A stretch of DNA of 64,000 nt from Maricaulis sp048269565 (GTDB taxonomy: Bacteria; Pseudomonadota; Alphaproteobacteria; Caulobacterales; Maricaulaceae). The first letter of the stretch is position 1; the number at the start of each line of letters is the position of its first letter. Where the stretch lies: positions 637,921-701,920 of the forward strand of contig NZ_JBLXIK010000001.1 of NCBI RefSeq assembly GCF_048269565.1, in the 5' to 3' direction. Below the pieces are notes generated by a model. That model ran no database searches, was not told the DNA's origin, and was given only the letters and a program-made list of their open reading frames with translations. A program made the position numbers and the translations under genes. Below are positions 45,599 to 53,576 of the stretch, piece by piece.

Positions 45599-46429
45599 AT
45601 GAATCCCGAAGAATTGCTCAATCCCGAAACCCTTGCCGTGCTGATGCAGCGGGCGCTTGATGCGGGGACCAATCTGGTTCTCGCGGCGCTGATCCTGATT
45701 GCCGGCCTGATTGTCGCCGGCATCGTGCGCAAGGCGATCGTCAATGCGGTGTTCAAGAGCGAGCGGATCGACGACACGCTCGGCAGCTTCTTCGCCTCGC
45801 TCGCCTATTGGGGCGTGATGATCGTGGTGTTGATCGCGGTGCTGGCGCGCTTCGGGGTCGAGACCACCTCGCTGGTGGCAACCCTCGGCGCGGCGACGCT
45901 GGCGATCGGGCTGGCGCTGCAGGGCACCCTGTCCAATCTCGCGGCCGGCGTGATGATCGTGCTGTTCCGCCCCTACGGGCTGGGCGACTGGGTCGAGGTG
46001 GCCGGTCAATCGGGCGCGGTGAAGGACATCAATCTCTTCACCACCGTGCTCGCGACCGGCGACAACAGGAAGGTGATCGTACCCAATGGCCAGACCTGGG
46101 GCGCGGTGATCACCAATTATTCCGCCAATGAGACCCGCCGCGTCGATCTCGGCTTCTCGATCGATTACGGCGACGATATCGACAAGGCGATGGGCGTCAT
46201 CAAGACCGTGCTCGAGGCCGATGCCCGCGTGCTGAAGGATCCGGCCGTCTTCACCGCGGTGCAGGCGCACGGCGCCTCCTCGGTCGATCTCGTGGTCCGC
46301 GCCTGGTGTGCGACCGGCGATTACTGGGGCGTCTATTTCGACGCGATGAAGGCCGTCAAGGAGGCCTTCGACCAGAACGGCATCTCGATTCCCTACCCGC
46401 ACCAGGTCAATATCGCCCGCAAGGCGTGA
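45599..46429 (+). CDS. mechanosensitive channel, MscS family
   Basis: A 276-residue small MscS-type channel with three membrane helices (about 24-42, 64-82 and a Gly/Ala-rich pore helix Leu-Gly-Ala-Ala-Thr-Leu-Ala-Ile-Gly-Leu-Ala-Leu-Gln-Gly) followed by Phe-Arg-Pro-Tyr-Gly-Leu-Gly-Asp and the cytosolic beta and alpha/beta domains. It opens under osmotic downshock to release solutes. A UUCG hairpin (46442-46461) follows the stop. Confidence 0.95.
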   Translation: MNPEELLNPETLAVLMQRALDAGTNLVLAALILIAGLIVAGIVRKAIVNAVFKSERIDDTLGSFFASLAYWGVMIVVLIAVLARFGVETTSLVATLGAATLAIGLALQGTLSNLAAGVMIVLFRPYGLGDWVEVAGQSGAVKDINLFTTVLATGDNRKVIVPNGQTWGAVITNYSANETRRVDLGFSIDYGDDIDKAMGVIKTVLEADARVLKDPAVFTAVQAHGASSVDLVVRAWCATGDYWGVYFDAMKAVKEAFDQNGISIPYPHQVNIARKA

Positions 46430-46441
46430 GCCCGGACGGCC

Positions 46442-46461
46442 ATCGGGGCTTCGGCCCCGAT
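46442..46461 (+). terminator. UUCG-loop hairpin after mscS
   Basis: An 8-bp stem atcggggc/gccccgat closed by the stable tetraloop ttcg, 12 nt after the MscS stop. Only TTTT at 46471-46474 follows, so termination strength is uncertain. Confidence 0.5.
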
Positions 46462-46490
46462 TGCGCCGCATTTTGAGGTAAAGTGACGTC

Positions 46491-46817
46491 ATGACCGAAC
46501 GCCAAGAAAACCGGCCCGAAGCGGCCCCGGCAGCACCGCGCAGCTTCGTGCAGCGCCTGCTGAAATTCGCCCCCTCGGACCTGATCCGGCTGGCTTTCCT
46601 GTGCGTGCTGGCGGGTTTCTTCCTCGCCGCCTTCCACGTCAATCCGCGCCGGCTCTGGGTCGATTTCTTCGGCACGCTGGCGGAATCCTGGAGCCGTTTC
46701 ATCGGCTTCATCAGCGACAGCGCGCTGTGGGCGGTGGATTATCTCCTGCTCGGCGCCGTGCTGGTGGTGCCGATCTGGATCGTCGTGCGTGTGATCCGCG
46801 CCCTGCGCCGCGACTGA
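46491..46817 (+). CDS. DUF6460 family small membrane protein
   Basis: A 108-residue protein with two hydrophobic helices (about 34-49 and 80-100). The C-terminal Tyr-Leu-Leu-Leu-Gly-Ala-Val-Leu-Val-Val-Pro-Ile-Trp motif matches DUF6460 as I know it. The function is unknown. Starting at 46491, it follows the MscS gene after 61 nt. Confidence 0.75.
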   Translation: MTERQENRPEAAPAAPRSFVQRLLKFAPSDLIRLAFLCVLAGFFLAAFHVNPRRLWVDFFGTLAESWSRFIGFISDSALWAVDYLLLGAVLVVPIWIVVRVIRALRRD

Positions 46818-46900
46818 GGCGGCCGGCCGGGTGCGAATTGGCATCCGGTTAACCATTTCTATTGGCAGGATCGAAACCTCCGTCCGCTAGTTTCGCGGGC

Positions 46901-47737
46901 ATGAGCGCTCAACAACTCATTGTCCCTGCGGTGCAACCGGCCCCGCGAACACCGGTTCCGCGCAGCTGGGACGGACGGCCGACGCTTGTGCTCAACGCCA
47001 ACAGTTTCATGCGCACCCTGCTGGTCAATGTGCTGCGCGAGGCCGGCGTGCGCGACATCATTCTCGAATCCCATGCCAGCCGCGCCATCCATGCAATGCA
47101 CGAATGCGCGCCGGCCCTGGTCGTGGCCGACTGGACCGACCAGAAGGACCCCGACGAGGACCGGGTCCGCCTGCTGCAACGCATCCGCACCGCCGAGGGC
47201 AGTGCCTGCCGTGATACGCCGGTCATCCTGCTGTCCTCGCCGCGCCCGCGCTCGGATGTCGAACGCGCCCGCGATGCCGGTGCCAGCGAATACCTGGTCA
47301 CGCCGCTGGCCCCGATCACCATGATCAACCGCCTCAAGGCGCTGAAGAATGATCCGCGCGACTTCGTGGACGCCTCGCGCTTTGTCGGCCCGGACCGGCG
47401 CCGCCGGATCCGCCGCGAACGCGGCCCCAGCTTCAAGCGCATGGCCGATGTCGAGGCGGGGCTGACCAATCCCATGGCCGCGGCCCGCTCGGCTGCCCAG
47501 GCCCTGGCGCTCGAGACCCGCAGGAGCGGCGACCCGCTCGCCATCCGCATCGGGCGGTCGCTGCAACGCTTCATCGCCGAACAGGACAGCTATACCGCCG
47601 TCGAGGAAGAAGTGGCCGAAATGCACCGCGCCGCCCTGGCGCAGCTGGCGCGGATGACCGGCGATGGCGATCCCCTGCGCGACGCGGTCGTCTCCGGGCT
47701 GGAACAGATCGTCGAGAGACGCCTCAAATCGCGGTGA
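46901..47737 (+). CDS. degenerate receiver-domain protein
   Basis: A 278-residue protein with a CheY-like receiver (about 27-145) and a helical C-terminal half with the basic motif Phe-Val-Gly-Pro-Asp-Arg-Arg-Arg-Arg. Asp77 (Val-Val-Ala-Asp-Trp) is kept as the phosphate acceptor, but the N-terminal acidic pair is Asn32-Ala-Asn34 and the conserved Lys of the Tyr-Leu-Val-Lys-Pro motif is Thr134. So phosphorylation may be lost or altered. The ATG at 46901 is preferred to an upstream TTG. A TTAACC near 46848 could be a CtrA half-site. Confidence 0.78.
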   Translation: MSAQQLIVPAVQPAPRTPVPRSWDGRPTLVLNANSFMRTLLVNVLREAGVRDIILESHASRAIHAMHECAPALVVADWTDQKDPDEDRVRLLQRIRTAEGSACRDTPVILLSSPRPRSDVERARDAGASEYLVTPLAPITMINRLKALKNDPRDFVDASRFVGPDRRRRIRRERGPSFKRMADVEAGLTNPMAAARSAAQALALETRRSGDPLAIRIGRSLQRFIAEQDSYTAVEEEVAEMHRAALAQLARMTGDGDPLRDAVVSGLEQIVERRLKSR

Positions 47738-47780
47738 AATGCGTCTGGCGACCGGCAAGGGTCTGAACTAGAATCAGGCC

Positions 47781-48284
47781 ATGCAAGATGAACAATCCCC
47801 TGCCGATCTGCAAAGCCTGCTCGACGAGCTGGCGCCACTGCTGGTCGATGGCTCGCCCCACGCTGTCGCACTCGGCCTCACCCTGGTATCGCTGAAGCCG
47901 GGCGTGGCGGTGATGCGCGCACCCTATTCACCCGACCTGGTCGGCGATCCGGAAAGCGGAATCCTGCATGGCGGCGTCATCACCGCCCTGCTCGACCATG
48001 TCTGCGGCCTCGCCGCCTTCAGCGGTTTCGGCGGCCAGGACACACCGGCGACGCTCGACCTGCGGCTTGACTATATGCGCCCGGCCCAGCCGGGCCTGGA
48101 TGTCATCGCCGAGGCGGTCTGCCTCAAGTCCCACGGCCTCGTCGCCTTCGTGCGCGCCACCGCCCATGATGGCGACATCAATGACCCGGTCGCGACCGCC
48201 CAGGCCGCCTTCATGGTCACCGGCGCCTCGAAAGCCGCCCAGGAGCGCGCGATGCAGGCCTTCCAGGCGGGGCAGGTCTCATGA
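47781..48284 (+). CDS. PaaI-family thioesterase (hotdog fold)
   Basis: A 167-residue hotdog thioesterase with the Leu-His-Gly-Gly-Val-Ile-Thr-Ala-Leu-Leu-Asp-His motif (catalytic Asp and Gly-Gly turn), Thr-Leu-Asp-Leu-Arg-Leu-Asp-Tyr-Met-Arg-Pro and a C-terminal helix. It hydrolyses acyl-CoA or aromatic-CoA thioesters. The stop overlaps the next thioesterase gene by 4 nt. Confidence 0.92.
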   Translation: MQDEQSPADLQSLLDELAPLLVDGSPHAVALGLTLVSLKPGVAVMRAPYSPDLVGDPESGILHGGVITALLDHVCGLAAFSGFGGQDTPATLDLRLDYMRPAQPGLDVIAEAVCLKSHGLVAFVRATAHDGDINDPVATAQAAFMVTGASKAAQERAMQAFQAGQVS

Positions 48285-48703
48285 GCAGCGCCCTGATCGA
48301 GACCCTGCTGGCGGCGCCCTATGTCGCCCGCTTCGGGGTTCGCCTGGAACAGAAGGGCGACGAGCTGACCGGCATCCTGCCCTATGCGGACGTCCTCGTC
48401 GGCAATCCGCTGATCCCGGCCCTGCATGGCGGCGCCATCGGTGCCTTTCTCGAGATCGTCGCCTCGGCCTCGCTGCTGGCCGGCCAGTCGCTCGAGCGTC
48501 TGCCGCGACCGATCGATGTCGCGATCGATTACCTGCGACCCGGCCGGGCTGCCGATGTCTATGCCCGCGCCATCATCAACCGCAGCGGCCGCCGCGTCGC
48601 CAATGTCCGCGCCGAAGCCTGGCAGGGCCGCAGCGGCGCGCCGGTGGCAACCCTGCACGGCCATTTCCTGATTACCCCCAGCGCCTCGGACGCCGGCGTC
48701 TGA
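48281..48703 (+). CDS. PaaI-family thioesterase, second copy
   Basis: A 140-residue hotdog thioesterase, smaller and diverged from its upstream partner. Leu-His-Gly-Gly-Ala-Ile-Gly and Asp-Val-Ala-Ile-Asp-Tyr-Leu-Arg-Pro-Gly are conserved; the Asp in the first motif is replaced by Glu (Phe-Leu-Glu-Ile). It overlaps the first gene by 4 nt, so they are co-translated and may form a heteromer (inference). Confidence 0.9.
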   Translation: MSSALIETLLAAPYVARFGVRLEQKGDELTGILPYADVLVGNPLIPALHGGAIGAFLEIVASASLLAGQSLERLPRPIDVAIDYLRPGRAADVYARAIINRSGRRVANVRAEAWQGRSGAPVATLHGHFLITPSASDAGV

Positions 48704-48763
48704 GGTCGGCGTGCGACGGTTTGGCAGCTATGCCGGCGGCGCTTGCAGGTGCAGGATCAATCC

Positions 48764-49126
48764 ATGGACACCACCGGCCCGCTCATCGCCTATTACGACG
48801 CGCAATGCCCGATCTGCCGCCACGAGATGGCGCGCTTTGTCCGCCATGGTGACCACATCATCCGCCTGCACGACGCCAACGGCGATCTGCCCGATGATGT
48901 CGACCGCGATGCGGCGCTGGCCTCGCTGCATGTCCGCCTGCCCGACGGGCAGCTGGTCGATGGCTGGCCGGCTTTCATTGCGATCTGGGAACGCGTGCCC
49001 GGCTGGGGCCTGCTCGCCTGGCTGACACGCCCCGCCCCGATCCGCATCCCCCTGGATGCGCTCTATCGCTGGCTTGCGCCGATGCGCCCGCGCGATGGTT
49101 GCCGCGACGGGGTGTGCAAGGTCTAG
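48764..49126 (+). CDS. DCC-family thiol-disulfide oxidoreductase-like protein (DUF393)
   Basis: A 120-residue protein with the DUF393 signature Tyr-Tyr-Asp-Ala-Gln-Cys15-Pro-Ile-Cys18 at the N-terminus, a thioredoxin-like redox motif, and two more cysteines near the C-terminus (Gly-Cys-Arg-Asp-Gly-Val-Cys). The frame starts at 48743, but the ATG at 48764 has AGGA 7 nt upstream. The electron partner is unknown. Confidence 0.9.
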   Translation: MDTTGPLIAYYDAQCPICRHEMARFVRHGDHIIRLHDANGDLPDDVDRDAALASLHVRLPDGQLVDGWPAFIAIWERVPGWGLLAWLTRPAPIRIPLDALYRWLAPMRPRDGCRDGVCKV

Positions 49127-49194
49127 CAGCGAGCCTCTGCAGCGGGCTTGATGCCCGGCTTGCCAGCCGCCCCGGGCCGCGCTAGTGGCGGTCC

Positions 49195-50568
49195 ATGTCG
49201 CCGAGCCATCCCGAACTCACCCGTATCGAGGTTATCAAGCGCGCCCTGCCGCTGGTTGTCGCCAATGCCACCGTGCCGCTGGCCGGCGTTGTCGACACCT
49301 TTGTGCTCGGCCTGTCGGGCGACAAGAGCGATCTGGGCGGGGTGGCGCTGGGCGGCGCGATCTTCTCGGTCTTCTACTGGAGCTTCTATTTCCTGCGCAT
49401 GGGCACGACCGGGCTGACCGCCCAGGCCGACGGGGCCCATGATCGCGCGGAGACCCAGCGCATCCTGTTGCGCGCTGCCGCGATTGCGGTTTCGCTGGGC
49501 CTTGCCGTCTGGCTGTTGCGCGATGCGATCGCCTGGGCCGGCTTTGCGGTCTTGCAGGGCGCGGCCGGCGTCGAGGCCAAGGGCGCGGACTATCTGCTGG
49601 CGCGCGCCTGGGGCGCGCCGGCGGCACTGGCGACCTTCGCCCTGACCGGCTGGCTGATCGGACTGGGCCGCAATAGCGCCACCATGGCCATCTATGCCGC
49701 ATTCAGCGCCATCAATATCGGGCTCGACCTCTGGTTCGTGCTCGGCCTTGGCTATGGTCCGGGCGGGGTTGGCGCTGCCACCGCGATTGCCGAATGGGCC
49801 GGACTTCTTGTCGGACTGGGTTTCGTCGCCCACACGCTGATACGACAGGGAGGCTGGGCCGGCGCCGTGCTCAATCGCGCCAGCCTGCTCGATCCGGGCG
49901 CCATCGCACAAATGTTCAACGTCAATCTCAATCTGATGATCCGCACCTGGAGCCTGGTGCTCGGCTTCACCTGGTTCGCCAATGCCGGCGCACGCCAGGG
50001 CACGGCCATCCTGGCCGGCAATCACGTTCTGCTACAAGTGATCACGTTGTGGGCCTTCGTGCTCGACGCCTTCGCCTTTGTGGCCGAGACCGAGGCGGGT
50101 CGCGCCTATGGCCGGCGCTCGCGTGCAGGCCTGCGCCGCGCCGTGCGCCTGACGGGCGAGCCGATGTTTGCCGCGGGCGCGATATTCGCCGTGCTGACCT
50201 GGATCTTCGGAGCTCAAGTCTTGGGCATCCTGATCGAGGATGCCGAAGCGCGCGCCGCGGCGATCCGCTATCTGCCCTGGTGCGCCCTCGTGCCCTTCCT
50301 CGGGGCCGGCGCCTGGCTGATGGACGGGATCTTCATTGGCACGACCAGCGGCAGGATCCTGCGCAATGCCGGGCTGGCGACGGTAGTGATCTATCTCATC
50401 GCCGACGCCATCCTCGCACCCGCCTTCGGCAATCACGGCGTCTGGATGGCTTTCATGCTGTATTATGTCGCCCGCGCCGGCACGCTGCTGGTCGCCTATC
50501 CGTCGCTGGAACGACGGATCGCATCGACACCAACCGCTTCGGCGACCGATGCAAAACCGTCAGCCTGA
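49195..50568 (+). CDS. MATE family efflux transporter (DinF-like)
   Basis: A 457-residue exporter with twelve membrane helices in two repeats. The opening Arg-Ala-Leu-Pro-Leu-Val-Val-Ala-Asn-Ala-Thr-Val-Pro-Leu and Val-Asp-Thr-Phe-Val-Leu-Gly fit the DinF branch. It exports cationic compounds or toxins using ion gradients. Its last 73 nt overlap the convergent pyrD gene (50496-50568), so both C-termini share DNA. Confidence 0.94.
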   Translation: MSPSHPELTRIEVIKRALPLVVANATVPLAGVVDTFVLGLSGDKSDLGGVALGGAIFSVFYWSFYFLRMGTTGLTAQADGAHDRAETQRILLRAAAIAVSLGLAVWLLRDAIAWAGFAVLQGAAGVEAKGADYLLARAWGAPAALATFALTGWLIGLGRNSATMAIYAAFSAINIGLDLWFVLGLGYGPGGVGAATAIAEWAGLLVGLGFVAHTLIRQGGWAGAVLNRASLLDPGAIAQMFNVNLNLMIRTWSLVLGFTWFANAGARQGTAILAGNHVLLQVITLWAFVLDAFAFVAETEAGRAYGRRSRAGLRRAVRLTGEPMFAAGAIFAVLTWIFGAQVLGILIEDAEARAAAIRYLPWCALVPFLGAGAWLMDGIFIGTTSGRILRNAGLATVVIYLIADAILAPAFGNHGVWMAFMLYYVARAGTLLVAYPSLERRIASTPTASATDAKPSA

Positions 50569-51554
50569 AGCCGCTTGACCAGGCCGGACTTGATGCGCTG
50601 CACCAGGCCGGGGCCCTCATAGACCAGGCCGGTATAGAGCTGGATCGCATTGGCACCGGCGCGGATCTTGGCATAGGCCGCATCCGCACTGTCGATGCCG
50701 CCAACGCCGATAATCGCCAGATCAGGCCCGGCAGCGGCGCGGAACTGCCGCACCAGCTCGGTCGAACGCTCGAAAACCGGCGGGCCGGACAGACCGCCAC
50801 CCTCGCCCATCAGCGGGCTGGTCAGGCTGTCGGGCCTCAGGATGGTGGTGTTGGAGACAATGATCCCGTCGAGCCCGTGGCGGCCGATCGCGTCGATCAT
50901 GCCGGGCACTTCACCATCGTCGATATCGGGCGCAATCTTGAGGAAGACCGGCGCCTTGCCGCGCACCTGCGCCACCGCGCCGAGCAGATCATCGAGCGCA
51001 CCATGGGCCTGCAGATTGCGCAGGCCGGGCGTGTTGGGCGAGGAGACATTGACGGTGAAGAATTGCGCCAGGTCCTTGAGCCGATCGAGACAGGCGACAT
51101 AGTCGGCGGTGCGGTCCTCGCTATCGAGATTGGCGCCGAGATTGACGCCGACAATGCCGCCGCGTCCCTGCCGCCGGCGCAACCGCGCCTCAAACGCATC
51201 CAGCCCCTGATTGGGAAAGCCCATGCGGTTGATCACCGAGCGGTCCTCGGACAGCCGGAAAATCCGCGGTTTCGGCTTGCCGCCCTGCGCGCGCGGTGTG
51301 ACAGCGCCGAGCTCGACAAAGCCGAAACCGGCGGCGAGCAACGCATCGGGCGCCTCGGCATTCTTGTCGAAACCGGCGGCGAGACCGACCGGATTGGGCA
51401 GGTCGAGCCCGGCGACGCGGGTCGCCAGCATCGGATCATCGCGGCGCATCTGGCGCGGACCGAGGCCGAACTTCAGGGCCATCAGGCCGACTCGGTGGGC
51501 CGTCTCCGGCTCGAACACATGCAGCGCGCGCGCCGCCAGATCGTGAATCACCAC
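50496..51554 (-). CDS. pyrD: dihydroorotate dehydrogenase (quinone) PyrD
   Basis: Class 2 PyrD is a 352-residue FMN enzyme on the inner membrane that oxidises dihydroorotate with quinone. Gly-Leu-Ala-Ala-Gly-Phe-Asp-Lys-Asn-Ala, Val-Asn-Val-Ser-Ser-Pro-Asn-Thr-Pro-Gly-Leu and Gly-Val-Gly-Gly-Ile-Asp-Ser are present. The DUF952 gene overlaps its start by 7 nt, forming an operon. Its 3' end overlaps the convergent MATE gene by 73 nt. Confidence 0.97.
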   Translation of the reverse strand: MVIHDLAARALHVFEPETAHRVGLMALKFGLGPRQMRRDDPMLATRVAGLDLPNPVGLAAGFDKNAEAPDALLAAGFGFVELGAVTPRAQGGKPKPRIFRLSEDRSVINRMGFPNQGLDAFEARLRRRQGRGGIVGVNLGANLDSEDRTADYVACLDRLKDLAQFFTVNVSSPNTPGLRNLQAHGALDDLLGAVAQVRGKAPVFLKIAPDIDDGEVPGMIDAIGRHGLDGIIVSNTTILRPDSLTSPLMGEGGGLSGPPVFERSTELVRQFRAAAGPDLAIIGVGGIDSADAAYAKIRAGANAIQLYTGLVYEGPGLVQRIKSGLVKRLQADGFASVAEAVGVDAIRRSSDG

Positions 51555-51907
51555 TGGCCTCCCAACTGGTCCGGCAACACCCAGTCGCCCTCCTCATTGC
51601 GGCGCACATGGCGCACGCCGCGCACGGCACTGGCCGGGATATCGCCATAGACGTGCGGGAAGAGCGCACCCCCGCGAGATGTTTCCCATTTGACGCTGTC
51701 GCCCAGCGCCTCAAGATCAATCTCGGCCAGGATCAGGCGCGGATGGTCATTATAGTGTTTGAGCAGCGTGCCCTCGACCTGGCCGGCGGCGGAAAGATGA
51801 ATGAATCCATCGGCGAGATCATGCGGCTCGCCGTGAAACACGCCGGCCATCATCACAGCGGCCCAGCCTTCTGGGGTCGCCAATCGGTATGCAATCGTGT
51901 CGCTCAT
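51548..51907 (-). CDS. DUF952 family protein
   Basis: A 119-residue DUF952 protein. The Gly-Phe-Ile-His-Leu-Ser motif and the Leu-Phe-Pro-His-Val-Tyr-Gly block are the conserved core; the family resembles glutathione- or ADP-ribose-type folds, and the reaction is unknown. The ATG at 51907 gives the standard N-terminus. It overlaps pyrD by 7 nt and they are often paired in alphaproteobacteria. It is divergent from the S24-like regulator at 52004. Confidence 0.93.
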   Translation of the reverse strand: MSDTIAYRLATPEGWAAVMMAGVFHGEPHDLADGFIHLSAAGQVEGTLLKHYNDHPRLILAEIDLEALGDSVKWETSRGGALFPHVYGDIPASAVRGVRHVRRNEEGDWVLPDQLGGQW

Positions 51908-52003
51908 GCGTTTGGGGTTAGCCCGCGGGCGAGACCCGCGCAAGCCCGTCTGGTGACCGGAGGTATTTTCCGATAGTTTTTGCGCCTCCAAGGACGCATC
52001 GCC

Positions 52004-52630
52004 ATGTTCACACACGAGCAAATCTGGCGCGGGATCGACCGTCTCGCCGCCCATGCGCAGACCAGCCCCTCCGGGCTGGCGCGGCGCGCCGGGCTGGATT
52101 CGACCACCTTCAACCCCTCCAAACGCGTCTCGGCCGATGGCCGCAAGCTGCGCTGGCCCTCGACAGAAAGCCTGACCAAGGCCCTGAGCGCCGCCAATCT
52201 CGGCTTCGCCGACTTCGCCGCCCTCGTCTCCGGGGAAAGCCAGACCCGCTCGCTGCCGGCGCTCGACCTGGCCGATGGCGACCGGGCCGGCGCCTTCGAC
52301 GCGATCGGACTGCCGACCGGGGCGGGCTGGCACCGCGTCCCCTTTCCCGATCTCGGCGACCGGACGGCCTATGCCCTCACCGTCGAGGGCGCGGCGATGC
52401 TGCCGCTCTACCGGCCCGGTGACCGCCTGATCATTGCGCCCGACGAGCGGCCGCGCCCGGGCGACCGGGTGATGGTGAAAACCCGCGATGGCGGGATTTC
52501 CGGCTGGGAGCTCGGCCGCCACACGGTTCAGGATGTGACGCTGAAACCGCTCAATCCGTCCGGGCCGGAACGGATCGTCAAACTGGCCGATATCGCCTGG
52601 ATTGCCCGCATCGTCTGGGCCAGCCAATAG
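52004..52630 (+). CDS. S24-family HTH regulator lacking the protease dyad
   Basis: A 208-residue protein with an N-terminal helix-turn-helix (Ser-Gly-Leu-Ala-Arg-Arg-Ala-Gly-Leu-Asp-Ser-Thr-Thr-Phe) and a C-terminal LexA/C2-like domain ending Trp-Ile-Ala-Arg-Ile-Val-Trp-Ala-Ser-Gln. The usual Gly-Asp-Ser-Met-X-Pro reads Gly-Ala-Ala131-Met-Leu-Pro, so the nucleophile Ser is Ala; the partner Lys is replaced by Trp168. It should not self-cleave. The ATG at 52004 (AAGGA upstream) is preferred to 51980. The targets are unknown. Confidence 0.85.
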   Translation: MFTHEQIWRGIDRLAAHAQTSPSGLARRAGLDSTTFNPSKRVSADGRKLRWPSTESLTKALSAANLGFADFAALVSGESQTRSLPALDLADGDRAGAFDAIGLPTGAGWHRVPFPDLGDRTAYALTVEGAAMLPLYRPGDRLIIAPDERPRPGDRVMVKTRDGGISGWELGRHTVQDVTLKPLNPSGPERIVKLADIAWIARIVWASQ

Positions 52631-52643
52631 GCCAGGGCCAGAC

Positions 52644-53408
52644 CTAGCGCGTCATGCGGTCGGTGGCCCAGGCGGTGGCGGCATCGCGATCACTGCGCAG
52701 GGCGAGCAATTGTGCCGCCTCGTCGCGAACACCGGCCTCGAAAGCATCGCGCGGCTCCAGCGCCAGCGCGGCCTCGAGCTGTTGCCACGCCATGTCATCC
52801 TGCCCGGCCTCGTCGAGCGCGATCAGCCCAAGGGCGAAGAAATAGCGCAGCGCCGGATTGTCCGGATCGAGCGCAATCGCCTGGCGGTAATGGCCGGTGC
52901 CGGCCTCGACCGAGGCGTCCAGCATCTGCATGCCACGCGCCCCGCCCCGCCGGGCGACTTCGAGATGCCAGGCCCCCAGCGTCCCCAGGGCCCAGACATT
53001 GCCGGGATCGTCCGCCACCACCGATTCCAGCAAGGCCCGCCCGCGTTGCGGCATGCGCATCAGATAGGCGCGCATCGAATTGGTGTAGCGGCCGTTATAG
53101 CCCAGCGAGATCGCCAGCCGCAGCCGCGCCTCGGCACTGTCGCTGTCCTCGCGAAACGCGGTTTCGGCCAGCTCGACGGCCTGGCGCGTCAGGGCGCGGC
53201 GATCGGGATAGTCGGGCTCCAGCATCAGCTGCGTCACCAGAGCCTGCGCCGCATAGGCATAGCCCTCGGCGCCGCCGGCCCGCTGCGCCTGGCTCGCCGC
53301 TTCCTGCCAGTGACCGCCGGCAAAGGCCTGGCGGGCCTCGTCCATATCGGCGCGGGCACCGGTGGTGGTGAGCAAAAGGAGACTGGCCAGGGCCGCAAGA
53401 TATCGCAT
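52644..53408 (-). CDS. secreted TPR protein
   Basis: A 254-residue exported protein with a signal peptide (about 1-20) and several TPR-like units (for example Ala-Arg-Leu-Arg-Leu-Ala-Ile-Ser-Leu-Gly-Tyr-Asn-Gly and Tyr-Arg-Gln-Ala-Ile-Ala-Leu-Asp-Pro-Asp-Asn-Pro). Probably a periplasmic assembly factor. It is convergent with the S24-like gene (13-nt gap) and divergent from the P450 gene. The partner is unknown. Confidence 0.82.
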   Translation of the reverse strand: MRYLAALASLLLLTTTGARADMDEARQAFAGGHWQEAASQAQRAGGAEGYAYAAQALVTQLMLEPDYPDRRALTRQAVELAETAFREDSDSAEARLRLAISLGYNGRYTNSMRAYLMRMPQRGRALLESVVADDPGNVWALGTLGAWHLEVARRGGARGMQMLDASVEAGTGHYRQAIALDPDNPALRYFFALGLIALDEAGQDDMAWQQLEAALALEPRDAFEAGVRDEAAQLLALRSDRDAATAWATDRMTR

Positions 53409-53576
53409 GGCACCAGCCTAGATCAGTTGTGCGATGAAATGAAGCGCGCACTGGACCGGGCCGGGCCGGCCGGGCGGGCGCGGTGCGGGACAGCCATGCC
53501 GCGACCATTTGCGCCTTGGCCGCAACCGCAAAGCCCGGCAAGCTTCACCTCCAGGCGGGGCCCTGTGTGGAGTGAG

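Noticed and set aside
52602..53576. Upstream extension of the P450 frame (about 325 codons)
   Set aside because: Overlaps the secreted TPR gene on the other strand and lacks any P450 features; the ATG pair at 53577 has a ribosome-binding site and gives normal length.
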